The notes beneath the pieces are model-generated. The model saw nothing but the letters and a program-made list of their open reading frames with translations, made no database searches and was not told where the DNA came from. DNA of 64,000 bases, from contig CAZBRD010000005.1 of NCBI GenBank assembly GCA_964494205.1, positions 1 through 64,000 on the forward strand, read 5' to 3'. This DNA is from JBBTCX01 sp964494205. GTDB taxonomy: Bacteria; Planctomycetota; Phycisphaerae; UBA1845. Made by a program: the position numbers and the translations under genes. Position 1 is the first letter of the stretch, and every line of letters begins with the position of its first letter. Below, one piece after another: positions 44,370 through 53,287 of the stretch.

Positions 44370-44429
44370 TGTGATTCGAGGGACTAACTCAAGCAATCTC
44401 AGTGGTTTTGGGAGGAGAGGTGTACAACC

Positions 44430-47400
44430 ATGCGTATTAGGTACCTCACATGTTTCGGATTGGTCGCGCTTTGCTGCGCGGCGGTCACGGCGATGGCGGC
44501 AACGCCCAAAAGAACGCCAAGTGCTTTGGTTTCGAAAGGTGGCCATGAACAATCGGTCATGTCCAGTGCGCGCCCTGTAGTAAAACTGGGCAATGTGTCA
44601 CCGGACCAGTTGATTCGGCTGCCAGCCAACACGCCGATTCGCCGACACGTCGTTGGCCAGGGTGCTGTTCAAGGGAACACCGCCGGTGACATGCCGACCG
44701 GTGAACTTGTTTACAGCAACACCATGGGTGAATTCCTCTTTCCGCCTGGTGCGGGTGTACGTATCGCAGACGACATTCGTACGGCTTGCGCCGGTTCGGA
44801 CATGACCTGGCTTGAAATCACTGTTGCGGGTGGCGGCGATGGCACCGGTCCTGGCTTCAGCGTTGAGTTTGAACTCTTTGATGAATGTCCAAGCGATGGC
44901 GGCGTTGCCATTCCGGGTACGTTTAACCAAGCCGACTTGACGGACGACGGCGCATGGATCGTCGCCCTAGACTTGGAAGACGCGCCGTTGCACGTTTCGG
45001 GCGGATTCTGGTTGGCCGTTACGGTGTCAACGAACACCGCCGGCTGGGTCGTCGGTCAACCGGCGGAAATCGGAACATCGGACGATATTTTCGATGGGCC
45101 GTTCCCTTGTACGACATTCTTTGGCGGCTTCCCTCCCAACCCACACGCCAGTTTCTTTGCGAACGTTTATGCGCAGAACTGCCTCCAGGTTTACCTTGCT
45201 TATGAGGCCAATGCGTTTTCGGGTTTCTTCATCGGCCTCACTTTGGCTGAGCGATTCGCGGATGACATTCTCCCGATCAGCGCCCCCATGAATTGCGAAG
45301 TGGCTCAGTATGACTCGAGCCTCGCTGGTCTCGATGGTGCATACACAATGTTGACCGAAATTTTCTCGGACGACGACGTAAACCTTCGTCCGCTGGCACC
45401 AGTGCCCGGCACACAGGGTACGTTCGCGGGTATCGGAAATGGATTCCTCGAAACATCGTCCAATGAACTTTCGGTTCCGGCCATGGTGCCGACACCGCTT
45501 TTGTGGATTACTTACGATGTGGAAGGCGCGTCCGCCGGTCCGATCCTGAATGCGGACTTCCCTGAGATCGGATTGAGCGAGGACTGCTTCTCGATATTTG
45601 ATAACCCTGATCCCGGTCAGTTCAGCCAGTGTGTATGGTGGTTTGGCGGTTGCCCCGGCTCCATCACCGACCCGGTTCCGTGTGGTACCTTCCAGAACAA
45701 AGTGTTCTGTGTTGGTACAGAACCGGCAGGTGCTTGCTGCGTGACTTCCATCGCGGGCTCGGGTTGCACGGACAATGTTCCGACCACGCAATGCGACGGT
45801 CGATTCATGCCGAACACAAGCTGTGCCCCGGATCCGTTTGATCCTCCTTGCGGCACGGCTTCGTGTTGCATGTTGGACGGTACGTGCGAAGACCTGACGC
45901 AATCGGCTTGCGATACTGCCAACGGACAATGGCAACCCGGTCAGTTCTGCGGCGTTGGTGATCAAACATGTCCGAACCCGGCTTGCATTGCGGCTAATCA
46001 GCCTTGCGATGAGATCAACTTCGACGCAGGCGGTTGCAATGATCCGATTTGCTGCACCGTGGTGTGCAATATCGACGACTTCTGCTGTGCCGTTGCGTGG
46101 GACGACACATGCGTCGGCCTGGCTGGTGACTTCTGTTCGTTGCCGCCGCCCGATGAATGCGTGATTGCCGAGACGATCACCTGCGGCAGCAACCTGATCG
46201 TGGACAATACACTGGCCACCGATGTCGGATCGGACCCAGGATTCAGCTGCCACAACGACATGATGATGGGCAATGGCGTCGGTTCTGTGTGGGCGAAGTT
46301 TGAAGCAACGGAAACATCGGCACGCTTGAGCACTTGCAACAGCGAGGGTGCAGCGGACGATTCGCTGCTCGCGGTTTACACCGGGACATGCGCCGGATTG
46401 ACCGAAATCGGCTGCAGCGACGACGTAGAGGGTTGCGGACCGATCAACTTTGGTTCCGACGTGTGCGTCAGCGGTTTGATTCCTGGCCAGACGTATTTCG
46501 TGCAATTGGCTGCGTGGACGAATGCAGATCGCGGTCGTTACAACATCGAGCTTCAGTGCCCGGCGCCCGAAACATGCGGTCCGCCGGAGCCACCGGTGAA
46601 CGATAATTGTGCGAACGCCATTCCGATCAACGATGGCACGTACAACTTCACCACGATCGCTTCGACAACGGACGGCCCGGCCCTGCCGGCAAGCTGCAAC
46701 GAAGGGTTCGGCATCGAGATCGGTCGCGACATTTGGTACAACTACACTGCACCGGGCATCGGTACTGTCACGGTTGACCTGTGCTCCGACAATCCTGAAG
46801 CGCCGGCCTACGACTCGCGAATCGCAATTTATAACACGTGTGCCTGTCCGGCGGTCACCGGCAACACACATGATTGCAACGACGACGGCTGCGGTGATCC
46901 GCTCGTCATCGGCGGCGAGTCGCATGCGGAATTCGCCGTGAACTCGGGCACTTGCTATAAGATTCGAATCGCCGGCTTCGGCCTGAACACGGTGGGAACC
47001 AGCTCGTTCACGGTGTCATTCAGTGGCACCGGCGCAAGCTGCCCGGCTGGGGCGGTCACCTTCACCAATCCGGCACCGGGCACAGTCGATGCCCGCCAGC
47101 CGAATCCGGTAAATAGCCCGACGCCTGCTCAGGGTATTTCTACCCTGACGGTCACGGCCCCGGTGGGTGCGGACGACGGTTGCTGGAGAATGTGCGAGAC
47201 GGCGAGCCTCGGCGGACCGAACTCGATCACCAGCGTCACCGACAACGGTGCAGGAACCTATACGATTTCGTTGGCGCGACCGATTACGCGCGGCGCAGTC
47301 ACACGGGTTTCTTACACGCCTGATGCGGGTGCGGCAACGACAGCAACGCTTGTCTCGCACCCGGCGAACGTAAACGGTGACAGCACGGCAGCACCGACAG

Positions 47401-47600
47401 ACATCCTGCGAATCATTGACTGCCTCAACAACGTAACGCCGGCACTCAATTGCCCGTGGGGTATCTACAGTCAGGACATCGATCAAAGCGGTGTGTTCGG
47501 CCCGTCCGACATTCTGCGAACGATCGACCTTCTGAACGGTGCTGACGTCTTTGACGTCTGGAACAACACGACGCTGCCTTCGGCAACGTGCACGCCGTGA
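44430..47600 (+). CDS. Large secreted Cys-rich protein, family B, with dockerin-like C-terminus
   Basis: 1056 aa; GGGAGGAG upstream. Signal peptide to about residue 27. The N-terminal ~400 residues form a beta-rich domain (IRRHVVGQGAVQGNTAG, 'AGVRIADDIRTACAGSDMTW', 'GGFWLAVTVSTNTAGWVVG'). Cys modules follow: GACCVTSIAGSGC, SCCMLDGTCEDLTQSAC and GCNDPICCTVVCNIDDFCC. Then come two domains of the type NDNCANAIPI ... 'DIWYNYTAPGIGTVTVDLCS', resembling bacterial pre-peptidase C-type beta sandwiches. The C-terminal ~80 residues are dockerin-like (NVNGDSTAAPTDILRIIDCL, DIDQSGVFGPSDILRTIDLL) and end SATCTP. It is a clear paralogue of the next gene along its whole length. Function unknown; surface location inferred. 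Confidence 0.78.
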   Translation: MRIRYLTCFGLVALCCAAVTAMAATPKRTPSALVSKGGHEQSVMSSARPVVKLGNVSPDQLIRLPANTPIRRHVVGQGAVQGNTAGDMPTGELVYSNTMGEFLFPPGAGVRIADDIRTACAGSDMTWLEITVAGGGDGTGPGFSVEFELFDECPSDGGVAIPGTFNQADLTDDGAWIVALDLEDAPLHVSGGFWLAVTVSTNTAGWVVGQPAEIGTSDDIFDGPFPCTTFFGGFPPNPHASFFANVYAQNCLQVYLAYEANAFSGFFIGLTLAERFADDILPISAPMNCEVAQYDSSLAGLDGAYTMLTEIFSDDDVNLRPLAPVPGTQGTFAGIGNGFLETSSNELSVPAMVPTPLLWITYDVEGASAGPILNADFPEIGLSEDCFSIFDNPDPGQFSQCVWWFGGCPGSITDPVPCGTFQNKVFCVGTEPAGACCVTSIAGSGCTDNVPTTQCDGRFMPNTSCAPDPFDPPCGTASCCMLDGTCEDLTQSACDTANGQWQPGQFCGVGDQTCPNPACIAANQPCDEINFDAGGCNDPICCTVVCNIDDFCCAVAWDDTCVGLAGDFCSLPPPDECVIAETITCGSNLIVDNTLATDVGSDPGFSCHNDMMMGNGVGSVWAKFEATETSARLSTCNSEGAADDSLLAVYTGTCAGLTEIGCSDDVEGCGPINFGSDVCVSGLIPGQTYFVQLAAWTNADRGRYNIELQCPAPETCGPPEPPVNDNCANAIPINDGTYNFTTIASTTDGPALPASCNEGFGIEIGRDIWYNYTAPGIGTVTVDLCSDNPEAPAYDSRIAIYNTCACPAVTGNTHDCNDDGCGDPLVIGGESHAEFAVNSGTCYKIRIAGFGLNTVGTSSFTVSFSGTGASCPAGAVTFTNPAPGTVDARQPNPVNSPTPAQGISTLTVTAPVGADDGCWRMCETASLGGPNSITSVTDNGAGTYTISLARPITRGAVTRVSYTPDAGAATTATLVSHPANVNGDSTAAPTDILRIIDCLNNVTPALNCPWGIYSQDIDQSGVFGPSDILRTIDLLNGADVFDVWNNTTLPSATCTP

Positions 47601-47642
47601 TGATCCTTCGCCGGTAGGGCGCACCTGATTTAGTTTTTGGCA

Positions 47643-47676
47643 AGCCCCCGCGGTCGAAGGATCGCGGGGGCTTTTT
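47643..47676 (+). terminator. Rho-independent terminator after the first family B gene
   Basis: A 10-bp GC-rich stem (AGCCCCCGCG at 47643-47652 with 47663-47672), a 10-nt loop and TTTT after the stem. The 261 bp from here to the next ATG (47677-47937) hold no gene I can support. Confidence 0.92.
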
Positions 47677-47937
47677 CTTCGGCGCGAGTGAAACCTATGG
47701 GACCAGCGAACCGTCTATTTTGTGCATGCGAAACGAGTCCAAATCTGGAGAAATTCGGCTTGCGGTGAACTTGGAGAGACTTTGCGACGTATCACGAGAA
47801 TCAGGGCTCGCACGCTTGAATCGTGTAATCTTGCACGGAACCGACCTCAATGATGCGGTAACGCATGGAGCCGACACCGACAATTGGTTATTCTTAGGGA
47901 AGTGTAATAACTAGCTGACAATTAAGGAGCGGACGCA

Positions 47938-50658
47938 ATGAAGCTTACTCGGCACTCAATTATTCTCACGACAGTTTTCTCCGTATTCGCCGTGTACTGT
48001 AACGGCGAGCAATGGAATGGCGCCAACGATAAGGTAGACCTTTCTGCAAGTCTCTTGCCCATGCCCAAGCAGGAATCAATACCTCGCGATCAACTCTATC
48101 GAATCCCCGACAAGCAGCCGGTACAACGATATGTCATCGGTCAGGGAGTTGTCGACGGCAGCGTCGCTGGCGAAACCGGGGTTGAAATCTTTCACAACAA
48201 CGTGGCTGCTAGTGGGTTTGCCTGGCCGCCGGGAGCAGGCGTGCAAATGGCTGACGACATGGTCCTTGGCTGTTTCAGCTCGACAAACCTCACCTTGTTG
48301 GAAATCACGGTGACAGGCGGTGGCACTGGATCGGGCCCGGGATTCGCGGTCACGTTCCAGATGTTCGATGGCTGTCCAAGTGATCCGACGGATCCGGGTC
48401 AGCCAATCCCCGGAACCATACACACCGCGAACCTGCCGAACGACGGCATTTTCTCAGTTGCTCTCGATCGTTCGAGCAATCCGCTGGCCATTCCTTCTCG
48501 ATTCTGGCTCGCAGCTACGTTCAGCACCAACAACGCAGGATGGCTGCTGGGCGAAGACCCGCAACTGGGTAATTCAGACGGAAGCACATTCGATGGACCA
48601 GCGGGGTGCATCAGTTCGTTCGGTGGTTGCGGAATCGCGTGCGCCAATTTTGCAGCGCGCCTGCTTGGCGACATGTGCGAACTCAACAGTCACGTGTCTT
48701 ATCGAGCGGTCGACTCCGCCAATATTTTCTTCAGCCTAAATAACACTCCCAATCGTCTACTTGCCGATGACGTACTTCCAATCGAGGCCCCCGGTACTTG
48801 TAGCGTGACTCGTTATAGTCCTGCAACTACGGGAGTCTTTGGGGCCTACGGAATGCAGTTTGAGATTTTCTCAAATACTGACGACAACAGACCCCTGGCG
48901 CCTGTTCTTGGAACCGCCTGCACACGAATAGGATTGGGAAACGGGGCCCCCTTTATCGCCGATTGCGAAGTCCTTCCTTCTGCCCCGGTGCCAACTGCGA
49001 GAATGTGGATTACGTACAAGCTCGTTCCGCCAATGGTCGGTGCGGGGCCCATACTTTTAGATCAACTAGGCGACATTGGATTCGGAGCGGACTGCTTTAC
49101 GATTTTTGGCGATCCCGAGGCTGACATGTGGAGCCAATGTGTCTGGTTCTTCGGCGGTTGCGAAGACGGCGATGGGGATCCCTGCGCGTCGTTTTACAAC
49201 ACGGTCGAATGTGCCGGTCTGGAGCCGGTCGGTGCATGTTGCGACATCCTCACCCCGGGCAGCGACAATTGCTCGAATGAAGTTTTTATCAGCGAATGTG
49301 GCGGTCAGTTCATGAACAACATGGGGTGCGACGTCGCGGTGTTTGATCCGCCGTGCGATACCGGTTCATGCTGCACTCTGGACGGCGGCTGCACAAACCT
49401 TTCAGCCGCTGCGTGCCTTCAGCAAGACGGCCTATGGCGCCCTACGCTCTCCTGCGATGAGGAAGGGTTCATGTGCCCGTTCCCGTCATGTTTCTCGGCG
49501 ACTGAATCGTGTATCGAGGCGCACGACTCGACTCCGGGCTGCAACAATCTCGATTGCTGCCAGATTGTGTGCGAACTTGACTCTTTCTGCTGCGAGGCCG
49601 GGTGGGATTCGACTTGTGTTCAAAGTGCGCTCGACTTCTGCACGCTTCCTTTGCCGTCGAATGATAACTGTGCCAGTGCGACCGTCATTACCGATGGCAC
49701 GCATCTGATCGATACCATTTCGGCGTCGACGGATGGTCCGGCGTTGCCAACCGGTCCGCAGCCGAATGGGTGTGACGAGGGTAACGGTGTGGCGTTAGCG
49801 AGCGATGTCTGGTTCAATTACTTCGCGCCGGGCAACGGAATCGTCACAGTCGACCTGTGCAGTGATACCGATCTCGATTCGCGCGTCGCCATTTACAATT
49901 CATGTACGTGCCCACTTGCTCAGGGCCAAACGGTGGAATGTGGCGATGATGGGTGCTCGATTTCTCAGGGTCCAACTGATTTGCAGTTCCCTGTGATCAG
50001 CGGCAATTGCTATAAAATCCGCGTCGGCGGTGCACCCGGACCCAACGCCAACGGCGTTGGCACGATGACGGTTTCGTTCTCGGGTACTGGTCCTATGTGC
50101 CCAGCCGGTGCGATCACCTTCACGAACCCGGCCAATAACGCAGTAGATGCGCGACAGCCAAATCCAGTTAATAGCCTGACCCCGCGACAAGGGATTCAAT
50201 CGATCACCGTGACGGGCCCGGCTGGTGCGGAAGCGGCATGTTTCGCGATGTGCGAAACGGCAACTGTCCCCGGCGAACCCAACTCAATCACGAATGTGTC
50301 AGCCAATGGTACAACGTACACGCTGACGCTCGCTCGACCGATCACGACCAACGCCGTTACGCGAATTGCCTATACGCCAAACGGCGGTGCGCCGACGATC
50401 GGGACATTTACCGCGCACCCGGGTAACGTGAACGGCGATACGACAGCCGCCCCGACTGACATTCTGGCGATCATCGACTGCCTGAATAATGTCAATCAGG
50501 CCACTAACTGTCCGTGGGGCAACTTCAGTCGCGACGTCGATCAGAGCGGTGTGTTCAACCCCGCGGATGTGCTACGTGTCATTGACTTGCTCAACGGTGC
50601 GGACGTGTTCGATGTGTGGAACAACACGCCGCGACCGAGTGCGACATGCACGCCGTGA
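47938..50658 (+). CDS. Large secreted Cys-rich protein, family B, second copy
   Basis: 906 aa; AAGGAG 8 nt upstream of the ATG. Signal peptide to about residue 24. It repeats the architecture of the previous gene: 'VQRYVIGQGVVDGSVAGETG' domain, 'SRFWLAATFSTNNAGWLLG', Cys modules (GACCDILTPGSDNC, SCCTLDGGCTNLSAAAC, GCNNLDCCQIVCELDSFCC), one NDNCASATVI ... 'DVWFNYFAPGNGIVTVDLCS' domain, and the dockerin-like tail NVNGDTTAAPTDILAIIDCL with SATCTP at the end. It is shorter by about 150 residues, apparently lacking one of the two central beta-sandwich domains. It has its own terminator, so the pair arose by tandem duplication but is transcribed separately. Confidence 0.78.
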   Translation: MKLTRHSIILTTVFSVFAVYCNGEQWNGANDKVDLSASLLPMPKQESIPRDQLYRIPDKQPVQRYVIGQGVVDGSVAGETGVEIFHNNVAASGFAWPPGAGVQMADDMVLGCFSSTNLTLLEITVTGGGTGSGPGFAVTFQMFDGCPSDPTDPGQPIPGTIHTANLPNDGIFSVALDRSSNPLAIPSRFWLAATFSTNNAGWLLGEDPQLGNSDGSTFDGPAGCISSFGGCGIACANFAARLLGDMCELNSHVSYRAVDSANIFFSLNNTPNRLLADDVLPIEAPGTCSVTRYSPATTGVFGAYGMQFEIFSNTDDNRPLAPVLGTACTRIGLGNGAPFIADCEVLPSAPVPTARMWITYKLVPPMVGAGPILLDQLGDIGFGADCFTIFGDPEADMWSQCVWFFGGCEDGDGDPCASFYNTVECAGLEPVGACCDILTPGSDNCSNEVFISECGGQFMNNMGCDVAVFDPPCDTGSCCTLDGGCTNLSAAACLQQDGLWRPTLSCDEEGFMCPFPSCFSATESCIEAHDSTPGCNNLDCCQIVCELDSFCCEAGWDSTCVQSALDFCTLPLPSNDNCASATVITDGTHLIDTISASTDGPALPTGPQPNGCDEGNGVALASDVWFNYFAPGNGIVTVDLCSDTDLDSRVAIYNSCTCPLAQGQTVECGDDGCSISQGPTDLQFPVISGNCYKIRVGGAPGPNANGVGTMTVSFSGTGPMCPAGAITFTNPANNAVDARQPNPVNSLTPRQGIQSITVTGPAGAEAACFAMCETATVPGEPNSITNVSANGTTYTLTLARPITTNAVTRIAYTPNGGAPTIGTFTAHPGNVNGDTTAAPTDILAIIDCLNNVNQATNCPWGNFSRDVDQSGVFNPADVLRVIDLLNGADVFDVWNNTPRPSATCTP

Positions 50659-50695
50659 CCACGTAGTAGTCTCTCATAGGGATCAGGTTAATAAG

Positions 50696-50735
50696 AATCC
50701 CCGTCGCACTCGAAAAGAGTTCGACGGGGATTTTC
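50696..50735 (+). terminator. Rho-independent terminator after the second family B gene
   Basis: An 11-bp stem (AATCCCCGTCG at 50696-50706 with 50722-50732), a 15-nt loop and a T-run directly after the stem. Confidence 0.9.
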
Positions 50736-50776
50736 GTTTCCCTTATCGCGATTCAATAAGAAGGGAATACGAATGC

Positions 50777-51286
50777 ATGTTCTCCGCTTTCAATATGCGG
50801 TGGGCAAGCTTACATTGTTTGGCTCAGAGAGTGTCCATTTTCAATGTCTGGTGCCCGATGGCCGTCGTCTGCCCGCAGTGTCAGCTAGTCGTACCCTGGA
50901 AGCGCCGAATCTTCGGCGCGCACATCTGGGCTCGCTGGTTTTGTCAGGGCTGCGGCGCGAAGCTGAAATTCAGCCTCAAGCGCAGACTGCTCATCGTTGC
51001 ATTGGCCATAGCTCCGATACTTGGCATATCGTTTTTTCTGGCGTTCGCCGCAGCAACCGGAAAGCTGTCCCGACCCGGTCCAGGTACACTCGCGATCTTC
51101 GGCGTCTTCCTGATGGGTTGGATCATGACCCTTCCTGTCGTTCTGCTATTCGGCGAGAAGATTCTCATCGTCGAATACGGATTGGGTCGCTGTCGCCGAT
51201 GCGGTTACGACCTCACCGGTCTGACCGCAACACGCTGCCCCGAGTGCAATGAAGAATACCAGCCTCCCATGGCACGGCCGATTTAG
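50777..51286 (+). CDS. Zinc-ribbon protein with two membrane helices
   Basis: About 169 aa from the ATG at 50777; ATGs at 50795 and 50858 are also possible, and the frame runs open back to 50489, through the preceding terminator, so that part is not real. Two zinc ribbons flank two membrane helices: VCPQCQ ... FCQGCG at the N-terminal side and CRRCGYDLTG ... RCPECN at the C-terminus. The helices are 'LLIVALAIAPILGISFFLAF' and 'LAIFGVFLMGWIMTLPVVLL'. The CxxCGYDL ribbon is frequent in planctomycetes, and its function is unknown. Confidence 0.65.
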   Translation: MFSAFNMRWASLHCLAQRVSIFNVWCPMAVVCPQCQLVVPWKRRIFGAHIWARWFCQGCGAKLKFSLKRRLLIVALAIAPILGISFFLAFAAATGKLSRPGPGTLAIFGVFLMGWIMTLPVVLLFGEKILIVEYGLGRCRRCGYDLTGLTATRCPECNEEYQPPMARPI

Positions 51287-51327
51287 TCTACATTGATTGG
51301 GAAAACGATCTGCTAAACAATGTACTT

Positions 51328-51750
51328 TTGGCAAGGGTGCAAAATGAAGCTGATCACGGAAAAGGACCCGAAATCGAGAATCCCACAGAGCAACAGATTT
51401 CGTCCGCACTCTCCGAACTCTTCGCCGATGGTGGTTTCATTGTTCTTGAACGAGTCCCCGGTGAGTATGTGCAGGCAGCTGGAAATCAGATCGAGTACCG
51501 CGTAAACGAACGCCACTTTCGCTCGGAGACTCCCGAAGTCGATGCAATGCTTGTCGGTTCGATCATGTCGGCTTACTTGGGAGGCGACGAGAGTTGGCAG
51601 CAGATGACTACGTGGACCGATGTGACGGAGGAGGTAGACAACTACAGTCATACTCCTGTTTTCATCGCCGGCGTTCTCAAATTGTTTGCCATGCTGGCTT
51701 TGTTTGGCGGTTCCGTCTATTTGCTGAGAACCTGCGATTGGGCAGACTAA
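51328..51750 (+). CDS. Small conserved-looking protein with frame-disrupted 5' end
   Basis: 140 aa if begun at a TTG (51328). The body (ENPTEQQISSALSELFADGG, FIVLERVPGEYVQAAG) looks like a real small globular protein, ending in one membrane helix (VFIAGVLKLFAMLALFGGSV). However, the natural start is the ATG at 51344, with AAGGG 6 nt upstream, and it lies one frame away. That frame reads MKLITEK and would join the body exactly as MKLITEKGPEIENPTEQQ if the four A's at 51360-51363 were five. A deletion in the A-run (real, or a sequence error) is the simplest reading. The stop overlaps the convergent rnc stop by 4 bp. Confidence 0.55.
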   Translation: MARVQNEADHGKGPEIENPTEQQISSALSELFADGGFIVLERVPGEYVQAAGNQIEYRVNERHFRSETPEVDAMLVGSIMSAYLGGDESWQQMTTWTDVTEEVDNYSHTPVFIAGVLKLFAMLALFGGSVYLLRTCDWAD

Positions 51751-52454
51751 CCGGTCGGTCTGAGGCGATTGTTGTTTTGCAACATCTCCAGCGCGCGCTT
51801 GGCGGCTTCCTGCTCAGCTTCTTTCTTACTCGGGCCCCACGCGCTGGGAAATCGCTGACCGCCGATGGCCACGCACACTTCAAAGCACTTGCTGTGATCC
51901 GGCCCCTGCTCGTCGAGTGCTTGATACTGCGGCGTGGCTGACAACCATCGCTGCGCATATTGCTGCAAAGCCGACTTGTAGTTCTCGTGATTGTCTGATC
52001 GCGAAGCCTTCTCAAGATGACGATCGAAAGCAGCAAGAATGAATTTCCGTGCCGGGTCGAGGCCGCCATCCAGATAGATGGCTCCAATCACCGCTTCTAT
52101 GACGGCCGCTCGCAGCGATGTCGGGATCGCCGTTCGCGCATCGATGCCATTGCCGAGAATCAGCACCTCTGAAAGCTTGATGAAATCTGCAATCTCCGCG
52201 CAAACCCGACGCGAAACCACGACGGACTTTACCTTGGTCAGGTCTCCCTCCAGCCAATCGTGGAAGCGGCGATAAAGCTCCTCGCAAATCACGACACCGA
52301 GTACGGAGTCGCCAAGGAACTCCAAACGCTCGTTGCTTTGAACGCGGGAATCGGCAATCGAGGAGTGAGTCAGGGCGGTCAGGAGGAGATCAGAATTCTT
52401 GAAGGTGTAACCCAGCGCCTGCTGCGCTCGGGCGGCCAGCTCAGATTGAATCAC
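51747..52454 (-). CDS. rnc: Ribonuclease III
   Basis: 235 aa, usual length. The catalytic signature NERLEFLGDSVLG lies near residues 41-53, with the second acidic pair in 'AAVIEAVIGAIYLDGG'. The C-terminal double-stranded-RNA-binding domain ends AWGPSKKEAEQEAAKRAL. RNase III cuts double-stranded RNA in rRNA precursors and other transcripts. It is convergent and overlapping by 4 bp with the small gene to its left, so the two mRNAs would pair at their 3' ends. Confidence 0.96.
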   Translation of the reverse strand: MIQSELAARAQQALGYTFKNSDLLLTALTHSSIADSRVQSNERLEFLGDSVLGVVICEELYRRFHDWLEGDLTKVKSVVVSRRVCAEIADFIKLSEVLILGNGIDARTAIPTSLRAAVIEAVIGAIYLDGGLDPARKFILAAFDRHLEKASRSDNHENYKSALQQYAQRWLSATPQYQALDEQGPDHSKCFEVCVAIGGQRFPSAWGPSKKEAEQEAAKRALEMLQNNNRLRPTG

Positions 52455-52902
52455 ACGGCACCGTCAGCGGCCTATGGCGAAGCACACCACGGGTGGAGCC
52501 TCTAGGGCTACCTTCGTGCCCTTCGCCAAGGGCCGTCAAGAAAAGAGGTTATGAAAAACGCCAAGCGACCTCGCTCAGCCGGAAGTCGCTATCTTATCAC
52601 TACAGAAAAGTTAACATTGCCAGCCAGACGCGTCAAACAGTATTCAGTAATATCCGTGAGTTGTCGGGTTATCGGTGTTCTGTCCGTTTCTCAACCGAAG
52701 CCAAATTCACTAGCGTTCCGCCTGTCAAAGTCAGCCCGCTTCGGAGGCGGACGCCGCCTTGCCAATATGGACTGGGTCCGAAAACGGTCGGGCGTGCTTG
52801 AGGGATTGAGCAGGCGCGGATACATTGTGAGGCTCGATAGACCGACTCAAAGTGTTGCAGGTCGGGCTGTTATCGAGTTGGTCTCTAACTTCGAGTACGG
52901 TC
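52455..52902. other. Divergent intergenic region between rnc and rpmH
   Basis: 448 bp. A frame from 52551 to 52925 would code for 124 residues but overlaps the L34 start, has no recognisable domain and lacks a good Shine-Dalgarno, so I leave it out. The region should hold the promoters of both neighbours; I cannot place them with confidence. Confidence 0.4.
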
Positions 52903-53040
52903 ATGCATTACGAAAAAAGGATTAGCAAAGTCAAACGAGCACGCAAGCAGGGATTCCGAGCGCGTATGCGAACGCACAACGGCCGCAAGCTGTTGAGCCG
53001 CAAACGTCGTCACGGGTTCCACCGCCTGAGTGTTTGCTAG
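52903..53040 (+). CDS. rpmH: 50S ribosomal protein L34
   Basis: 45 aa from the ATG at 52903, too short to be obvious. The sequence KRISKVKRARKQGFRARMRT followed by HNGRKLLSRKRRHGFHRLSV aligns along its length with bacterial L34 (KR..HGFRARM.T..GR..L..RR.KGR..L). Very basic, as expected. The MHYEKR start differs from the MKRT(F/Y)QPS of most bacteria. The usual next gene, rnpA, does not follow; rpsA begins 247 bp later. Confidence 0.88.
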   Translation: MHYEKRISKVKRARKQGFRARMRTHNGRKLLSRKRRHGFHRLSVC

Positions 53041-53287
53041 CAACTGTTTCCCGTCGTTCTCCACCGCCCAAGACTCTGTGCCTAGCGCACGAGATCCGGC
53101 ATGGCTGGGAGTGACAGGCGATGTCAGTCACGGCACAGGGGATAGAGTGGTTTCAAACCGGTTGGCAGGTGCGAGTTGTCTCGCGCCGCCGGTTCAGCGG
53201 GTTCACGACGTATGATCGTCGGGGGTTGGGCATCCCAGAAGAGTTCCTCTTCGATCGCCAGTAAAGAAAGCGTAGAGTCGTCGGCGT

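Larger units (their letters stand above)
43727..44429. other. Intergenic region with terminator and hairpin leader
   Basis: 703 bp. It holds the terminator at 43761-43794, then about 500 bp in which I see no gene, then a leader with hairpins at 44303-44323 and 44351-44369 before the strong Shine-Dalgarno GGGAGGAG of the next gene. Several overlapping frames in this stretch look like noise. Confidence 0.5.

Noticed and set aside
45027..46925. 632-residue antisense open frame within the first family B gene
   Set aside because: The sense strand has a signal peptide, Cys modules and a paralogue; the antisense frame is a codon-bias shadow.
47720..47914. 64-residue open frame before the second family B gene
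   Set aside because: No recognisable fold and no good start; it fills the likely promoter region of the next gene.
50489..50776. Upstream extension of the zinc-ribbon gene
   Set aside because: It crosses the end of the previous CDS and a strong terminator; the translated text is not protein-like.
52551..52925. 124-residue open frame ahead of rpmH
   Set aside because: It overlaps the start of L34, has no Shine-Dalgarno and shows no domain.
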